Shown here piece by piece: positions 44,490 to 57,600 of a stretch of DNA of 64,000 bases. Numbering within the stretch: position 1 is the first letter of the stretch; each line of letters opens with the position of its first letter. The translations under genes were made by a program, and so were the position numbers. The notes under the pieces are model-generated. The model did no database searches. It was given only the letters and a program-made list of their open reading frames with translations, and had not been told where the DNA came from. Source of the stretch: Siphonodentalium dalli (lineage: Eukaryota > Mollusca > Scaphopoda > Gadilida > Siphonodentaliidae); the NCBI GenBank assembly GCA_032622095.1, contig CP136067.1, forward strand, positions 1,240,001 to 1,304,000, given 5' to 3'.

Positions 44490-47400
44490 TTAGACTAAAA
44501 CAGTCACTGGGCATATAAATTCTGCAAATATTGTCATAACATCACATGTTTCTGCCAAATTAAGGGGTCTCCATTGTTCTAATTGGATTAAAACAGTCAC
44601 TGGGCATATCAGTTCTGCAAATATTGTCATAACATCCCATGTTTTTGCCAAATTAAGGACTCCCCATTGTTCTAATTGGACTAAAACAGTCACTGGGCAT
44701 ATAAATTCTGCAAATATTGTCATAACATCCCATGTTTCTGCCAAATTAAGGGGTCCCCATTGTTCTAATTGGACTAAAACCGTCACTGGGCATATAAATT
44801 CTGCAAATATTGTCATAACATCAGGTAACAACCCATGTTTCTGCCAAATTAAGGGGTCCCCATTGTTCTAATTGGACTAAAACAGTCACTGGGCATATAA
44901 ATTCTGCAAATATTATCATAACATCACATGTTTCTGCTAAATTAAGGGGTCCCCATTGTTCTAATTTGATTAAAACAGTCACTGGGCATATAAATTCTGC
45001 AAATATTGTCATAGCATCCCATGTTTCTGCCAAATTAAGGTGTCCTCATTGTTCTAATTAGACTAAAACCGTCACTGGGCATATAAATTCTGCAAATATT
45101 GTCATAACATCCAATGTTTCTGCCAAATTAAGGTGTCCTCATTGTTCTAATTAGACTAAAACAGTCACTGGGCATATAAATTCTGTAAATATTGTCATAA
45201 CATCACATGTTTCTGCAAATTAAGGGGTCTCCATTGTTCTAATTGGATTAGAACAGTCACTGGGCATATCAATTCTGCAAATATTGTCATAACATCCCAT
45301 GTTTTTGCCAAATTAAGGACTCCCCATTGTTCTAATTGGACTAAAACAGTCACTGGGCATATAAATTCTGCAAATATTGTCATAACATCCCATGTTTCTG
45401 CCAAATTAAGGGGTCCCCATTCTTCTAATGGGATTAAGACAGTCACTGTACATATCAATTCTGCAAATATTGTCATAACACCCCATGTTTCTGCCAATTT
45501 AAGGGGTCTCCATTGCTCTAATTGGATTAAAACAGTCACTGGGCATATAAATTTTTGCAAATATCGTCATAACATCACATGTTTCTGCCAAATTAAGGGC
45601 TCTCCATTGTTCTAATTGGACTAAAACAGTCACTGGGCATATAAATTCTGCAAATATTGTCATAACATCCAATGTTTCTGCCAAATTAAGGTGTCCTCAT
45701 TGTTCTAATTAGACTAAAACAGTCACTGGGCATATAAATTCTGCAAATATTGTCATAACATCACATGTTTCTGCCAAATTAAGGGGTCTCCATTGTTCTA
45801 ATTGTATTAAAACAGTCACTGGGCATATCAATTCTGCAAATATTGTCATAACATCCCATGTTTTTGCCAAATTAAGGACTCCCCATTGTTCTAATTGGAT
45901 TAAAACAGTCACTGGGCATATAAATTCTGCAAATATTGTCGTAACATCCCATGTTTCTGCCAAATTAAGGGGTCCTCATTGTTCTAATTGTACTAAAACA
46001 GTCGCTGGGCATATAAATTCTGCAAATATTGTCATAACATCAGGTACTAGTAACATCCCATGTTTCTGCCAAATTAAGGGGTCCCCATTGTTCTAATTGT
46101 ACTAAAACAGTCACTGGGCATATAAATTCTGCAAATATTATCATAACATCACATGTTTCTGCTAAATTAAGGGGTCCCATTGTTCTAATTTGATTAAAAC
46201 AGTCACTGGGCATATAAATTCTGCAAATATTGTCATAGCATCCCATGTTTCTGCCAAATTAAGGTGTCCTCATTGTTCTAATTACGGTAGACTAAAACCG
46301 TCACTGGGCATATAAATTTTTGCAAATATTGTCATAATATCCCATGTTTCTGCTAAATTAAGGGGTCCCCGTTGTTCTAATTGGATTAAAACAGTCAATG
46401 GGCATAATTTCATAACATCTCATCTTTCTGCCAAATTAAGGTGTCCCCATTGATCTAATTGGACTAAAACATTCACTGGGCATATACATTCTGCAAATAT
46501 CGTCATAACATCACATGTTTCTGCCAAATTAAGGGCTCTCCATTGTTCTAATTGGACTAAAACAGTCACTGGGCATATAAATTCTGCAAATATTGTCATA
46601 ACATCCAATGTTTCTGCCAAATTAAGGTGTCCTCATTGTTCTAATTAGACTAAAACAGTCACTGGGCATATAAATTCTGCAAATATTGTCATAACATCAC
46701 ATGTTTCTGCCAAATTAAGGGGTCTCCATTGTTCTAATTGGATTAAAACAGTCACTGGGCATATCAATTCTGCAAACATTGTCATAACATCCCATGTTTT
46801 TGCCAAATTAAGGACTTCCCATTGTTCTAATTGGACTAAATCAGTCACTGGGTATATAAATTCTGCAAATATTGTCATAACATCAGATGTTTCTGCCAAA
46901 TTAAGGGGTCTCCATTGCTCTAATTGGATTAAAACAGTCACTGGGCATATAAATTTCTGCAAATATCGTCATAACATCACATGTTTCTGCCAAATTAAGG
47001 GCTCTCCATTGTTCTAATTGGACTAAAACAGTCACTGGGCATATAAATTCTGCAAATATTGTCATAACATCCAATGTTTCTGCCATATTAAGGTGTCGTC
47101 ATTGTTCTAATTGGACTAAAACAGTCACTGGGCATATCAATTCTGCAAATATTGTCATAACATCCAATGTTTCTGCCATATTAAGGTGTCCTCATTGTTC
47201 TAATTAGACTAAAACAGTCACTGGGCATATAAATTCTGCAAATATTGTCATAACATCCCATGTTTCTGCCAAATTAAGGGGTCTCCATTGTTCTAATTGG
47301 ATTAAAACAGTCACTGGGCATATCAATTCTGCAAATACTGTCATAACATCCCATGTTTTTGCCAAATTAAGGACTCCCCATTGTTCTAATTGGACTAAAA

Positions 47401-49148
47401 CAGTCACTGGGCATATAAATTCTGCAAATATTGTCATAACATCCCATGTTTCTGCCAAATTAGGGGTCCCCATTGTTCTAATTGGACTAAAACAGTCACT
47501 GGGCATATAAATTCTGCAAATATTGTCATAACATCCAATGTTTCTGCCAAATTAAGGTGTCCTAATTGTTCTAATTAGACTAAAACAGTCACTGGGCATA
47601 TAAATTCTGCAAATATTGTCATAACATCTCATCTTTCTGCCAAATTAAGGGGTCTACATTGTTCTAATTGTATTAAAACAGTCACTGGGCATATCAATTC
47701 TGCAAATATTGTCATAACATCCCATGTTTTTGCCAAATTAAGTACTCCCCATTGTTCTAATTGGACTAAAACAGTCACTGGGCATATAAATTCTGCAATT
47801 ATTGTCATAACATCCCATGTTTCTGCCAAATTAAGGGGTCCTCATTGTTCTAATTGGACTAAAACAGGGCGCTGGGCATATAAATTCTGCAAATATTGTC
47901 ATAACATCAGGTAACATCCCATGTTTCTGCCAAATTAAGGGGTCCCCATTGTTCTAATTGGACTAAAACAGTCACTGGGCATATAAATTCTGCATATATT
48001 ATCAAAACATCACATGTTTCTGCTAAATTAAGGGGTCCTCATTGTTCTAATTTGATTAAAACAGTCACTGGGCATATAAATTCTGCAAATATTGTCATAG
48101 CATCCCATGTTTCTGCCAAATTAAGGTGTCCTCATTGTTCTAATTAGACTAAAACCGTCACTGGGCATATAAATTTGTGCAAATATTGTCATAATATCCC
48201 ATGTTTCTGCTAAATTAAGGGGTCCCCGTTGTTCTAATTGGATGAAAACAGTCAATGGGCATAATTTCATAACATCTCATCTTTCTGCCAAATTAAGGTG
48301 TCCCCATTGATCTAATTGGACTAAAACAGTCACTGGGCATATACATTCTGCAAATATCGTCATAACATCACATGTTTCTGCCAAATTAAGGGCTCTCCAT
48401 TGTTCTAATTGGACTAAAACAGTCACTGGGCATATAAATTCTGCAAATATTGTCATAACATCAGGTAACATCCCATGTTTCTGCCATATTAAGGGGTCCC
48501 CATTGTTCTAATTGGACTAAAACAGTCACTGGGCATATAAATTCTGCAAATATTATCATAACATCACATGTTTCTACTAAATTAAGGGGTCCCCATTGTT
48601 CTAATTTGATTAAAACAGTCACTGGGCATATAAATTCTGCAAATATTGTCATAGCATCCCATGTTTCTGCCAAATTAAGGTGTCCTCATTGTTCTAATTA
48701 GACTAAAACCGTCACTGGGCATATAAATTTTTGCAAATATTGTCATAATATCCCATGTTTCTGCTAAATTAAGGGGTCCCCGATGTTCTAATTGGACTAA
48801 AACAGTCAATGGGCATAATTTCATAACATCTCATCTTTCTGCCAAATTAAGGTGTCCCCATTGATATAATTGGACTTAAACAGTCACTGGGCATATACAT
48901 TCTGCAAATATCGTCATAACATCACATGTTTCTGCCAAATTAAGGGCTCTCCATTGTTCTAATTGGACTAAAACAGTCACTGGGCGTATAAATTCTGCAA
49001 ATATTGTCATAACATCCAATTTTTCTGCCAAATTAAGGTGTCCTCATTGTTCTAATTAGACTAAAACAGTCACTGGGCATATAAATTCTGCAAATATTGT
49101 CATAACATCCAATGTTTCTGCCAAATTAAGGTGTCCTCATTGTTCTAA
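44490..49148. repeat. Higher-order repeat unit 2 (4,659 bp)
   Basis: Landmarks at 44490, 45195, 45499, 45709, 46040, 46420 and 46645 recur exactly 4659 bp later. About 50 monomers. Near-identity with the next copy, against clear divergence among monomers inside a copy, shows that the long unit, not the monomer, was amplified most recently. Confidence 0.85.
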
Positions 49149-52100
49149 TTAGACTAAAACAGTCACTGGGCATATAAATTCTGCAAATATTGTCATAACA
49201 TCACATGTTTCTGCCAAATTAAGGGGTCTCCATTGTTCTAATTGGATTAAAACAGTCACTGGGCATATCAGTTCTGCAAATATTGTCATAACATCCCATG
49301 TTTTTGCCAAATTAAGGACTCCCCATTGTTCTAATTGGACTAAAACAGTCACTGGGCATATAAATTCTGCAAATATTGTCATAACATCCCATGTTTCTGC
49401 CAAATTAAGGGGTCCCCATTGTTCTAATTGGACTAAAACCGTCACTGGGCATATAAATTCTGCAAATATTGTCATAACATCAGGTAACATCCCATGTTTC
49501 TGCCAAATTAAGGGGTCCCCATTGTTCTAATTGGACTAAAACAGTCACTGGGCATATAAATTCTGCAAATATTATCATAACATCACATGTTTCTGCTAAA
49601 TTAAGGGGTCCCCATTGTTCTAATTTGATTAAAACAGTCACTGGGCATATAAATTCTGCAAATATTGTCATAGCATCCCATGTTTCTGCCAAATTAAGGT
49701 GTCCTCATTGTTCTAATTAGACTAAAACCGTCACTGGGCATATAAATTCTGCAAATATTGTCATAACATCCAATGTTTCTGCCAAATTAAGGTGTCCTCA
49801 TTGTTCTAATTAGACTAAAACAGTCACTGGGCATATAAATTCTGTAAATATTGTCATAACATCACATGTTTCTGCAAATTAAGGGGTCTCCATTGTTCTA
49901 ATTGGATTAGAACAGTCACTGGGCATATCAATTCTGCAAATATTGTCATAACATCCCATGTTTTTGCCAAATTAAGGACTCCCCATTGTTCTAATTGGAC
50001 TAAAACAGTCACTGGGCATATAAATTCTGCAAATATTGTCATAACATCCCATGTTTCTGCCAAATTAAGGGGTCCCCATTCTTCTAATGGGATTAAGACA
50101 GTCACTGTACATATCAATTCTGCAAATATTGTCATAACACCCCATGTTTCTGCCAATTTAAGGGGTCTCCATTGCTCTAATTGGATTAAAACAGTCACTG
50201 GGCATATAAATTTTTGCAAATATCGTCATAACATCACATGTTTCTGCCAAATTAAGGGCTCTCCATTGTTCTAATTGGACTAAACCAGTCACTGGGCATA
50301 TAAATTCTGCAAATATTGTCATAACATCCAATGTTTCTGCCAAATTAAGGTGTCCTCATTGTTCTAATTAGACTAAAACAGTCACTGGGCATATAAATTC
50401 TGCAAATATTGTCATAACATCACATGTTTCTGCCAAATTAAGGGGTCTCCATTGTTCTAATTGTATTAAAACAGTCACTGGGCATATCAATTCTGCAAAT
50501 ATTGTCATAACATCCCATGTTTTTGCCAAATTAAGGACTCCCCATTGTTCTAATTGGACTAAAACAGTCACTGGGCATATAAATTCTGCAAATATTGTCG
50601 TAACATCCCATGTTTCTGCCAAATTAAGGGGTCCTCATTGTTCTAATTGTACTAAAACAGTCGCTGGGCATATAAATTCTGCAAATATTGTCATAACATC
50701 AGGTACTAGTAACATCCCATGTTTCTGCCAAATTAAGGGGTCCCCATTGTTCTAATTGTACTAAAACAGTCACTGGGCATATAAATTCTGCAAATATTAT
50801 CATAACATCACATGTTTCTGCTAAATTAAGGGGTCCCATTGTTCTAATTTGATTAAAACAGTCACTGGGCATATAAATTCTGCAAATATTGTCATAGCAT
50901 CCCATGTTTCTGCCAAATTAAGGTGTCCTCATTGTTCTAATTACGGTAGACTAAAACCGTCACTGGGCATATAAATTTTTGCAAATATTGTCATAATATC
51001 CCATGTTTCCGCTAAATTAAGGGGTCCCCGTTGTTCTAATTGGATTAAAACAGTCAATGGGCATAATTTCATAACATCTCATCTTTCTGCCAAATTAAGG
51101 TGTCCCCATTGATCTAATTGGACTAAAACAGTCACTGGGCATATACATTCTGCAAATATCGTCATAACATCACATGTTTCTGCCAAATTAAGGGCTCTCC
51201 ATTGTTCTAATTGGACTAAAACAGTCACTGGGCATATAAATTCTGCAAATATTGTCATAACATCCAATGTTTCTGCCAAATTAAGGTGTCCTCATTGTTC
51301 TAATTAGACTAAAACAGTCACTGGGCATATAAATTCTGCAAATATTGTCATAACATCACATGTTTCTGCCAAATTAAGGGGTCTCCATTGTTCTAATTGG
51401 ATTAAAACAGTCACTGGGCATATCAATTCTGCAAACATTGTCATAACATCCCATGTTTTTGTCAAATTAAGGACTTCCCATTGTTCTAATTGGACTAAAT
51501 CAGTCACTGGGTATATAAATTCTGCAAATATTGTCATAACATCACATGTTTCTGCCAAATTAAGGGGTCTCCATTGCTCTAATTGGATTAAAACAGTCAC
51601 TGGGCATATAAATTTCTGCAAATATCGTCATAACATCACATGTTTCTGCCAAATTAAGGGCTCTCCATTGTTCTAATTGGACTAAAACAGTCACTGGGCA
51701 TATAAATTCGGCAAATATTGTCATAACATCCAATGTTTCTGCCATATTAAGGTGTCCTCATTGTTCTAATTGGACTAAAACAGTCACTGGGCATATCAAT
51801 TCTGCAAATATTGTCATAACATCCCATGTTTCTGCCAAATTAAGGGGTAACCATTGTTCTAATTGGACTAAAACAGTCACTGTGCATATCAATTCTGCAA
51901 ATATTGTCATAACATCCAATGTTTCTGCCATATTAAGGTGTCCTCATTGTTCTAATTAGACTAAAACAGTCACTGGGCATATAAATTCTGCAAATATTGT
52001 CATAACATCCCATGTTTCTGCCAAATTAAGGGGTCTCCATTGTTCTAATTGGATTAAAACAGTCACTGGGCATATCAATTCTGCAAATATTGTCATAACA

Positions 52101-53499
52101 TCCCATGTTTTTGCCAAATTAAGGACTCCCCATTGTTCTAATTGGACTAAAACAGTCACTGGGCATATAAATTCTGCAAATATTGTCATAACATCCCATG
52201 TTTCTGCCAAATTAAGGGGTCCCCATTGTTCTAATTGGACTAAAACAGTCACTGGGCATATAAATTCTGCAAATATTGTCATAACATCCAATGTTTCTGC
52301 CAAATTAAGGTGTCCTCATTGTTCTAATTAGACTAAAACAGTCACTGGGCATATAAATTCTGCAAATATTGTCATAACATCTAATCTTTCTGCCAAATTA
52401 AGGGGTCTCCATTGTTCTAATTGTATTAAAACAGTCACTGGGCATATCAATTCTGCAAATATTGTCATAACATCCCATGTTTTTGCCAAATTAAGGACTC
52501 CCCATTGTTCTAATTGGACTAAAACAGTCACTGGGCATATAAATTCTGCAATTATTGTCATAACATCCCATGTTTCTGCCAAATTAAGGGGTCCTCATTG
52601 TTCTAATTGGACTAAAACAGTCGCTGAGCATATAAATTCTGCAAATATTGTCATAACATCAGGTAACATCCCATGTTTCTGCCAAATTAAGGGGTCCCCA
52701 TTGTTCTAATTGGACTAAAACAGTCACTGGGCATATAAATTCTGCATATATTATCAAAACATCACATGTTTCTGCTAAATTAAGGGGTCCTCATTGTTCT
52801 AATTTGATTAAAACAGTCACTGGGCATATAAATTCTGCAAATATTGTCATAGCATCCCATGTTTCTGCCAAATTAAGGTGTCCTCATTGTTCTAATTAGA
52901 CTAAAACCGTCACTGGGCATATAAATTTGTGCAAATATTGTCATAATATCCCATGTTTCTGCTAAATTAAGGGGTCCCCGTTGTTCTAATTGGATGAAAA
53001 CAGTCAATGGGCATAATTTCATAACATCTCATCTTTCTGCCAAATTAAGGTGTCCCCATTGATCTAATTGGACTAAAACAGTCACTGGGCATATACATTC
53101 TGCAAATATCGTCATAACATCACATGTTTCTGCCAAATTAAGGGCTCTCCATTGTTCTAATTGGACTAAAACAGTCACTGGGCATATAAATTCTGCAAAT
53201 ATTGTCATAACATCAGGTAACATCCCATGTTTCTGCCATATTAAGGGGTCCCCATTGTTCTAATTGGACTAAAACAGTCACTGGGCATATAAATTCTGCA
53301 AATATTATCATAACATCACATGTTTCTACTAAATTAAGGGGTCCCCATTGTTCTAATTTGATTAAAACAGTCACTGGGCATATAAATTCTGCAAATATTG
53401 TCATAGCATCCCATGTTTCTGCCAAATTAAGGTGTCCTCATTGTTCTAATTAGACTAAAACCGTCACTGGGCATATAAATTCTGCAAATATTGTCATAA
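49149..53499. repeat. Higher-order repeat unit 3, cut by LINE
   Basis: Follows unit 2 at +4659 until about 51750. It then has one extra 93-bp unit ('GGGGTAACCATTG...CACTGTGCATATC', about 51840-51930), after which the offset becomes 4752. It ends at the LINE insertion. Confidence 0.8.
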
Positions 53500-54678
53500 T
53501 ATAATAATAATGTATAGCATTATTAAAGCGCCTTATCCCATGAGGCCCAAAGCGCTCAATGATACAACAGATGACCGAGCTCCAGCACATTTAAACACAT
53601 ATACGCATGTACACACAAACAATAACTACAATGAAATAAATCAAACAATTCATATACAAATCAGGATGAAGGCTGTGTGTATTGTATAAAACAATGCAGG
53701 AAATGTGTGCTCAGCTTTGGTCGTCGTCGTTGCCATAGTGAAGTTTAAACAGATACGTTTTGAGTTCTGTTTTGAAAGATTCCAAAGTAGCAAAATTCCT
53801 AAGTGTAAGCGGGAGTGAATTCCAAAGGTTTGGGCCGTAGCATTCAAAAGATCGACGACCATAATTAACAAGGTCACGTTTGGGGACAGCAAGTAATATT
53901 TTATCAGCTGACCTTAAGCCTGGTTTACCAGGTACATAGCATGAAAGAAGAGATTCGATATATACAGGGAGGGGCGAGAGACAGTCAAATTTCTTACAAC
54001 ATAAGACAGCAATTTTATAGTCAATGCGGGCTTGAATTGGTAGCCAGTGCAGTTCTTTGAACATTGGTGTCAGGTCAGAAAATTTAGGCTTCTTAAGAAT
54101 CACACGAGCAGCAATGTTCATCATACGTTGAAGTTTATCAATTTCTGTCTTTGGTAAGCCAGCCAGAAGTGGGTTACAGTAGTCAATCTTGGAAAGAACA
54201 AATGACGAAACAAGAGTTTTAGCAGCATCGGTGGTTATGAATGGCCTGATATGAGAAATTCTCCTTATATCCAGAAATAGACTTCTGCATAAATTGTTTA
54301 TGTACACTTCCATTGACAGAGTACTGTCCAGGTGAATGCCCAGATATCTGGCACACGACGATGGCTTTATGTCGGAATCACCTATACGAATGCAGTCCAA
54401 AGGGGTGTTCTTAATTCTGTGATCTGTTCCAAATAACATTATCTCGGTTTTGTCATCATTTAAACACAGTTGGTTTGCGCCCATCCAATTTTTCACTGCC
54501 GTTATACATTGCTGCATTTCTGAGATATTGTTTGCGAACTCTGATGGTGAGCTGGGCATATAAATCAGTGTATCGTCTGCGTACATGTGGTATTGTAGAT
54601 TTCTCTGTGTGATGATTTGCCCCAATGGCTTAGTGTACATGAGATAAAGCACGGGCCCAAGGACTGATCCCTGGGGGA
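53500..54678 (-). mobile_element. 5'-truncated LINE (CR1/L2-like) inserted in the satellite
   Basis: This is the only non-satellite sequence between 34.68 and 64.0 kb. On the minus strand it runs from the reverse-transcriptase palm (54678) through a stop at 53711 and a 3' UTR of about 210 bp. The UTR has the AAAGCGC/GCGCTTT-type 3' stem ('AAAGCGCCTTATCCC' and 'CCCAAAGCGCTC') and an ATT-repeat tail (about 53500-53512). No clear target duplication: the left flank ends CATAA and the right flank resumes CATCC, reconstructing uninterrupted satellite. Confidence 0.9.
53711..54678 (-). CDS. LINE reverse transcriptase, C-terminal part (ORF2 fragment)
   Basis: About 322 codons remain, with no internal stop. 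Visible in order: motif B 'PQGSVLGPVLYLMY' at the truncated start, catalytic 'YADD' (motif C) about 35 residues later, 'LNDDKTEIMLFG' (motif D) and 'YLGIHLDSTLS' (motif E). A C-terminal region follows with 'LHWLPIQARIDYKI' and 'GPNLWNSLPLTLR', typical of CR1/L2/Rex-type elements. The endonuclease and the first RT motifs are absent through 5' truncation, so the copy is dead on arrival. The upstream six codons of the open frame (to 54697) come from the satellite. An intact frame suggests a fairly young insertion. Confidence 0.92.
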
Positions 54679-57600
54679 CATCCAATGTTTCTGCCAAATT
54701 AAGGTGTCCTCATTGTTCTAATTAGACTAAAACAGTCACTGGGCATATAAATTCTGCAAATATTGTCATAACATCACATGTTTCTGCCAAATTAAGGGGT
54801 CTCCATTGTTCTAATTGGATTAGAACAGTCACTGGGCATATCAATTCTGCAAATATTGTCATAACATCCCATGTTTTTGCCAAATTAAGGACTCCCCATT
54901 GTTCTAATTGGACTAAAACAGTCACTGGGCATATAAATTCTGCAATTATTGTCATAACATCCCATGTTTCTGCCAAATTAAGGGGTCCCCATTCTTCTAA
55001 TGGGATTAAGACAGTCACTGTGCATATCAATTCTGCAAATATTGTCATAACACCCCATGTTTCTGCCAAATTAAGGGGTCTCCATTGCTCTAATTGGATT
55101 AAAACAGTCACTGGGCATATAAATTTTTGCAAATATCGTCATAACATCACATGTTTCTGCCAAATTAAGGGCTCTCCATTGTTCTAATTGGACTAAAACA
55201 GTCACTGGGCATATAAATTCTGCAAATATTGTCATAACATCCAATGTTTCTGCCAAATTAAGGTGTCCTCATTGTTCTAATTAGACTAAAACAGTCACTG
55301 GGCATATAAATTCTGCAAATAATATTGTCATAACATCACATGTTTCTGCCAAATTAAGGGGTCTCCATTGTTCTAATTGTATTAAAACAGTCACTGGGCA
55401 TATCAATTCTGCAAATATTGTCATAACATCCCATGTTTTTGCCAAATTAAGGACTCCCCATTGTTCTAATTGGACTAAAACAGTCACTGGGCATATAAAT
55501 TCTGCAAATATTGTCATAACATCCCATGTTTCTGCCAAATTAAGGGGTCCTCATTGTTCTAATTGGACTAAAACAGTCGCTGGGCATATAAATTCTGCAA
55601 ATATTGTCATAACATCAGGTACTAGTAACATCCCATGTTTCTGCCAAATTAAGGGGTCCCCATTGTTCTAATTGTACTAAAACAGTCACTGGGCATATAC
55701 ATTCTGCAAATATTATCATAACATCACATGTTTCTGCTAAATTAAGGGGTCCCATTGTTCTAATTTGATTAAAACAGTCACTGGGCATATAAATTCTGCA
55801 AATATTGTCATAGCATCCCATGTTTCTGCCAAATTAAGGTGTCCTCATTGTTCTAATTACGGTAGACTAAAACCGTCACTGGGCATATAAATTTTTGCAA
55901 ATATTGTCATAATATCCCATGTTTCTGCTAAATTAAGGGGTCCCCGTTGTTCTAATTGGATTAAAACAGTCAATGGGCATAATTTCATAACATCTCATCT
56001 TTCTGCCAAATTAAGGTGTCCCCATTGATCTAATTGGACTAAAACAGTCACTGGGCATATACATTCTGCAAATATCGTCATAACATCACATGTTTCTGCC
56101 AAATTAAGGGCTCTCCATTGTTCTAATTGGACTAAAACAGTCACTGGGCATATAAATTCTGCAAATATTGTCATAACATCCAATGTTTCTGCCAAATTAA
56201 GGTATCCTCATTGTTCTAATTAGACTAAAACAGTTACTGGGCATATAAATTCTGCAAATATTGTCATAACATCACATGTTTCTGCCAAATTAAGGGGTCT
56301 CCATTGTTCTAATTGGATTAAAACAGTCACTGGGCATATCAATTCTGCAAATATTGTCATAACATCCCATGTTTTTGCCAAATTAAGGACTCCCCATTGT
56401 TCTAATTGGACTAAAACAGTCACTGGGCATATAAATTCTGCAAATATTGTCATAACATCACATGTTTCTGCCAAATTAAGGGGTCTCCATTGCTCTAATT
56501 GGATTAAAACAGTCACTGGGCATATAAATTTTTGCAAATATCGTCATAACATCACATGTTTCTGCCAAATTAAGGGCTCTCCATTGTTCTAATTGGACTA
56601 AAACAGTCACTGGGCATATAAATTCTGCAAATATTGTCATAACATCTCATCTTTCTGCCAAATTAAGGTGTCCCCATTGATCTAATTGGACTAAAACAGT
56701 CACTGGGCATATACATTCTGCAAATATCGTCATAACATCACATGTTTCTGCCAAATTAAGGGCTCTCCATTGTTCTAATTGGACTAAAACAGTCACTGGG
56801 CATATAAATTCTGCAAATATTGTCATAACATCCAATGTTTCTGCCAAATTAAGGTATCCTCATTGTTCTAATTAGACTAAAACAGTTACTGGGCATATAA
56901 ATTCTGCAAATATTGTCATAACATCACATGTTTCTGCCAAATTAAGGGATCTCCATTGTTCTAATTGGATTAAAACAGTCACTGGGCATATCAATTCTGC
57001 AAATATTGTCATAACATCCCATGTTTTTGCCAAATTAAGGACTCCCCATTGTTCTAATTGGACTAAAACAGTCACTGGGCATATAAATTCTGCAAATATT
57101 GTCATAACATCACATGTTTCTGCCAAATTAAGGGGTCTCCATTGCTCTAATTGGATTAAAACAGTCACTGGGCATATAAATTTTTGCAAATATCGTCATA
57201 ACATCACATGTTTCTGCCAAATTAAGGGCTCTCCATTGTTCTAATTGGACTAAAACAGTCACTGGGCATATAAATTCTGCAAATATTGTCATAACATCCA
57301 ATGTTTCGGAACTTTCTGCCATATTAAGGTGTCCTCATTGTTCTAATTAGACTAAAACAGTCACTGGGCATATAAATTCTGCAAATATTGTCATAACATC
57401 CCATGTTTCTGCCAAATTAAGGGGTCTCCATTGTTCTAATTGGACTAAAACAGTCACTGGGCATATCAATTCTGCAATTATTGTCATAACATCCCTTGTT
57501 TCTGCCAAATTAAGGGGTAACCATTGTTCTAATTGGACTAAAACAGTCACTGTGCATTTCAATTCTGCAAATATTGTCATAACACTGATAATATCATAAC

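Larger units (their letters stand above)
34677..53499. repeat. 93-bp satellite array with higher-order repeats, part 1
   Basis: Head-to-tail units of 93 bp with the words ATGTTTCTGCCAAATTAAGG, CATTGTTCTAATTGGACTAA, AACAGTCACTGGGCATATAA and TTCTGCAAATATTGTCATAA (for example AACAGTCACT at 34731 and 34824). Roughly 200 units by length. Recurring variant units act as landmarks: a 78-bp unit missing 15 bp ('CAATGGGCATAATTTCATAA'), units with 10 extra bases ('ATCAGGTAACATCCC'), 16 extra ('ATCAGGTACTAGTAACATCC') or 5 extra ('ATTACGGTAGAC'). Because 93 is 3 x 31, one minus-strand frame stays open in most units (31-residue period, '...DVMTIFAEFICPVTVLVQL...'), broken wherever TTGGAC is TTAGAC (a TAA). 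That is not evidence of a gene. Confidence 0.97.
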
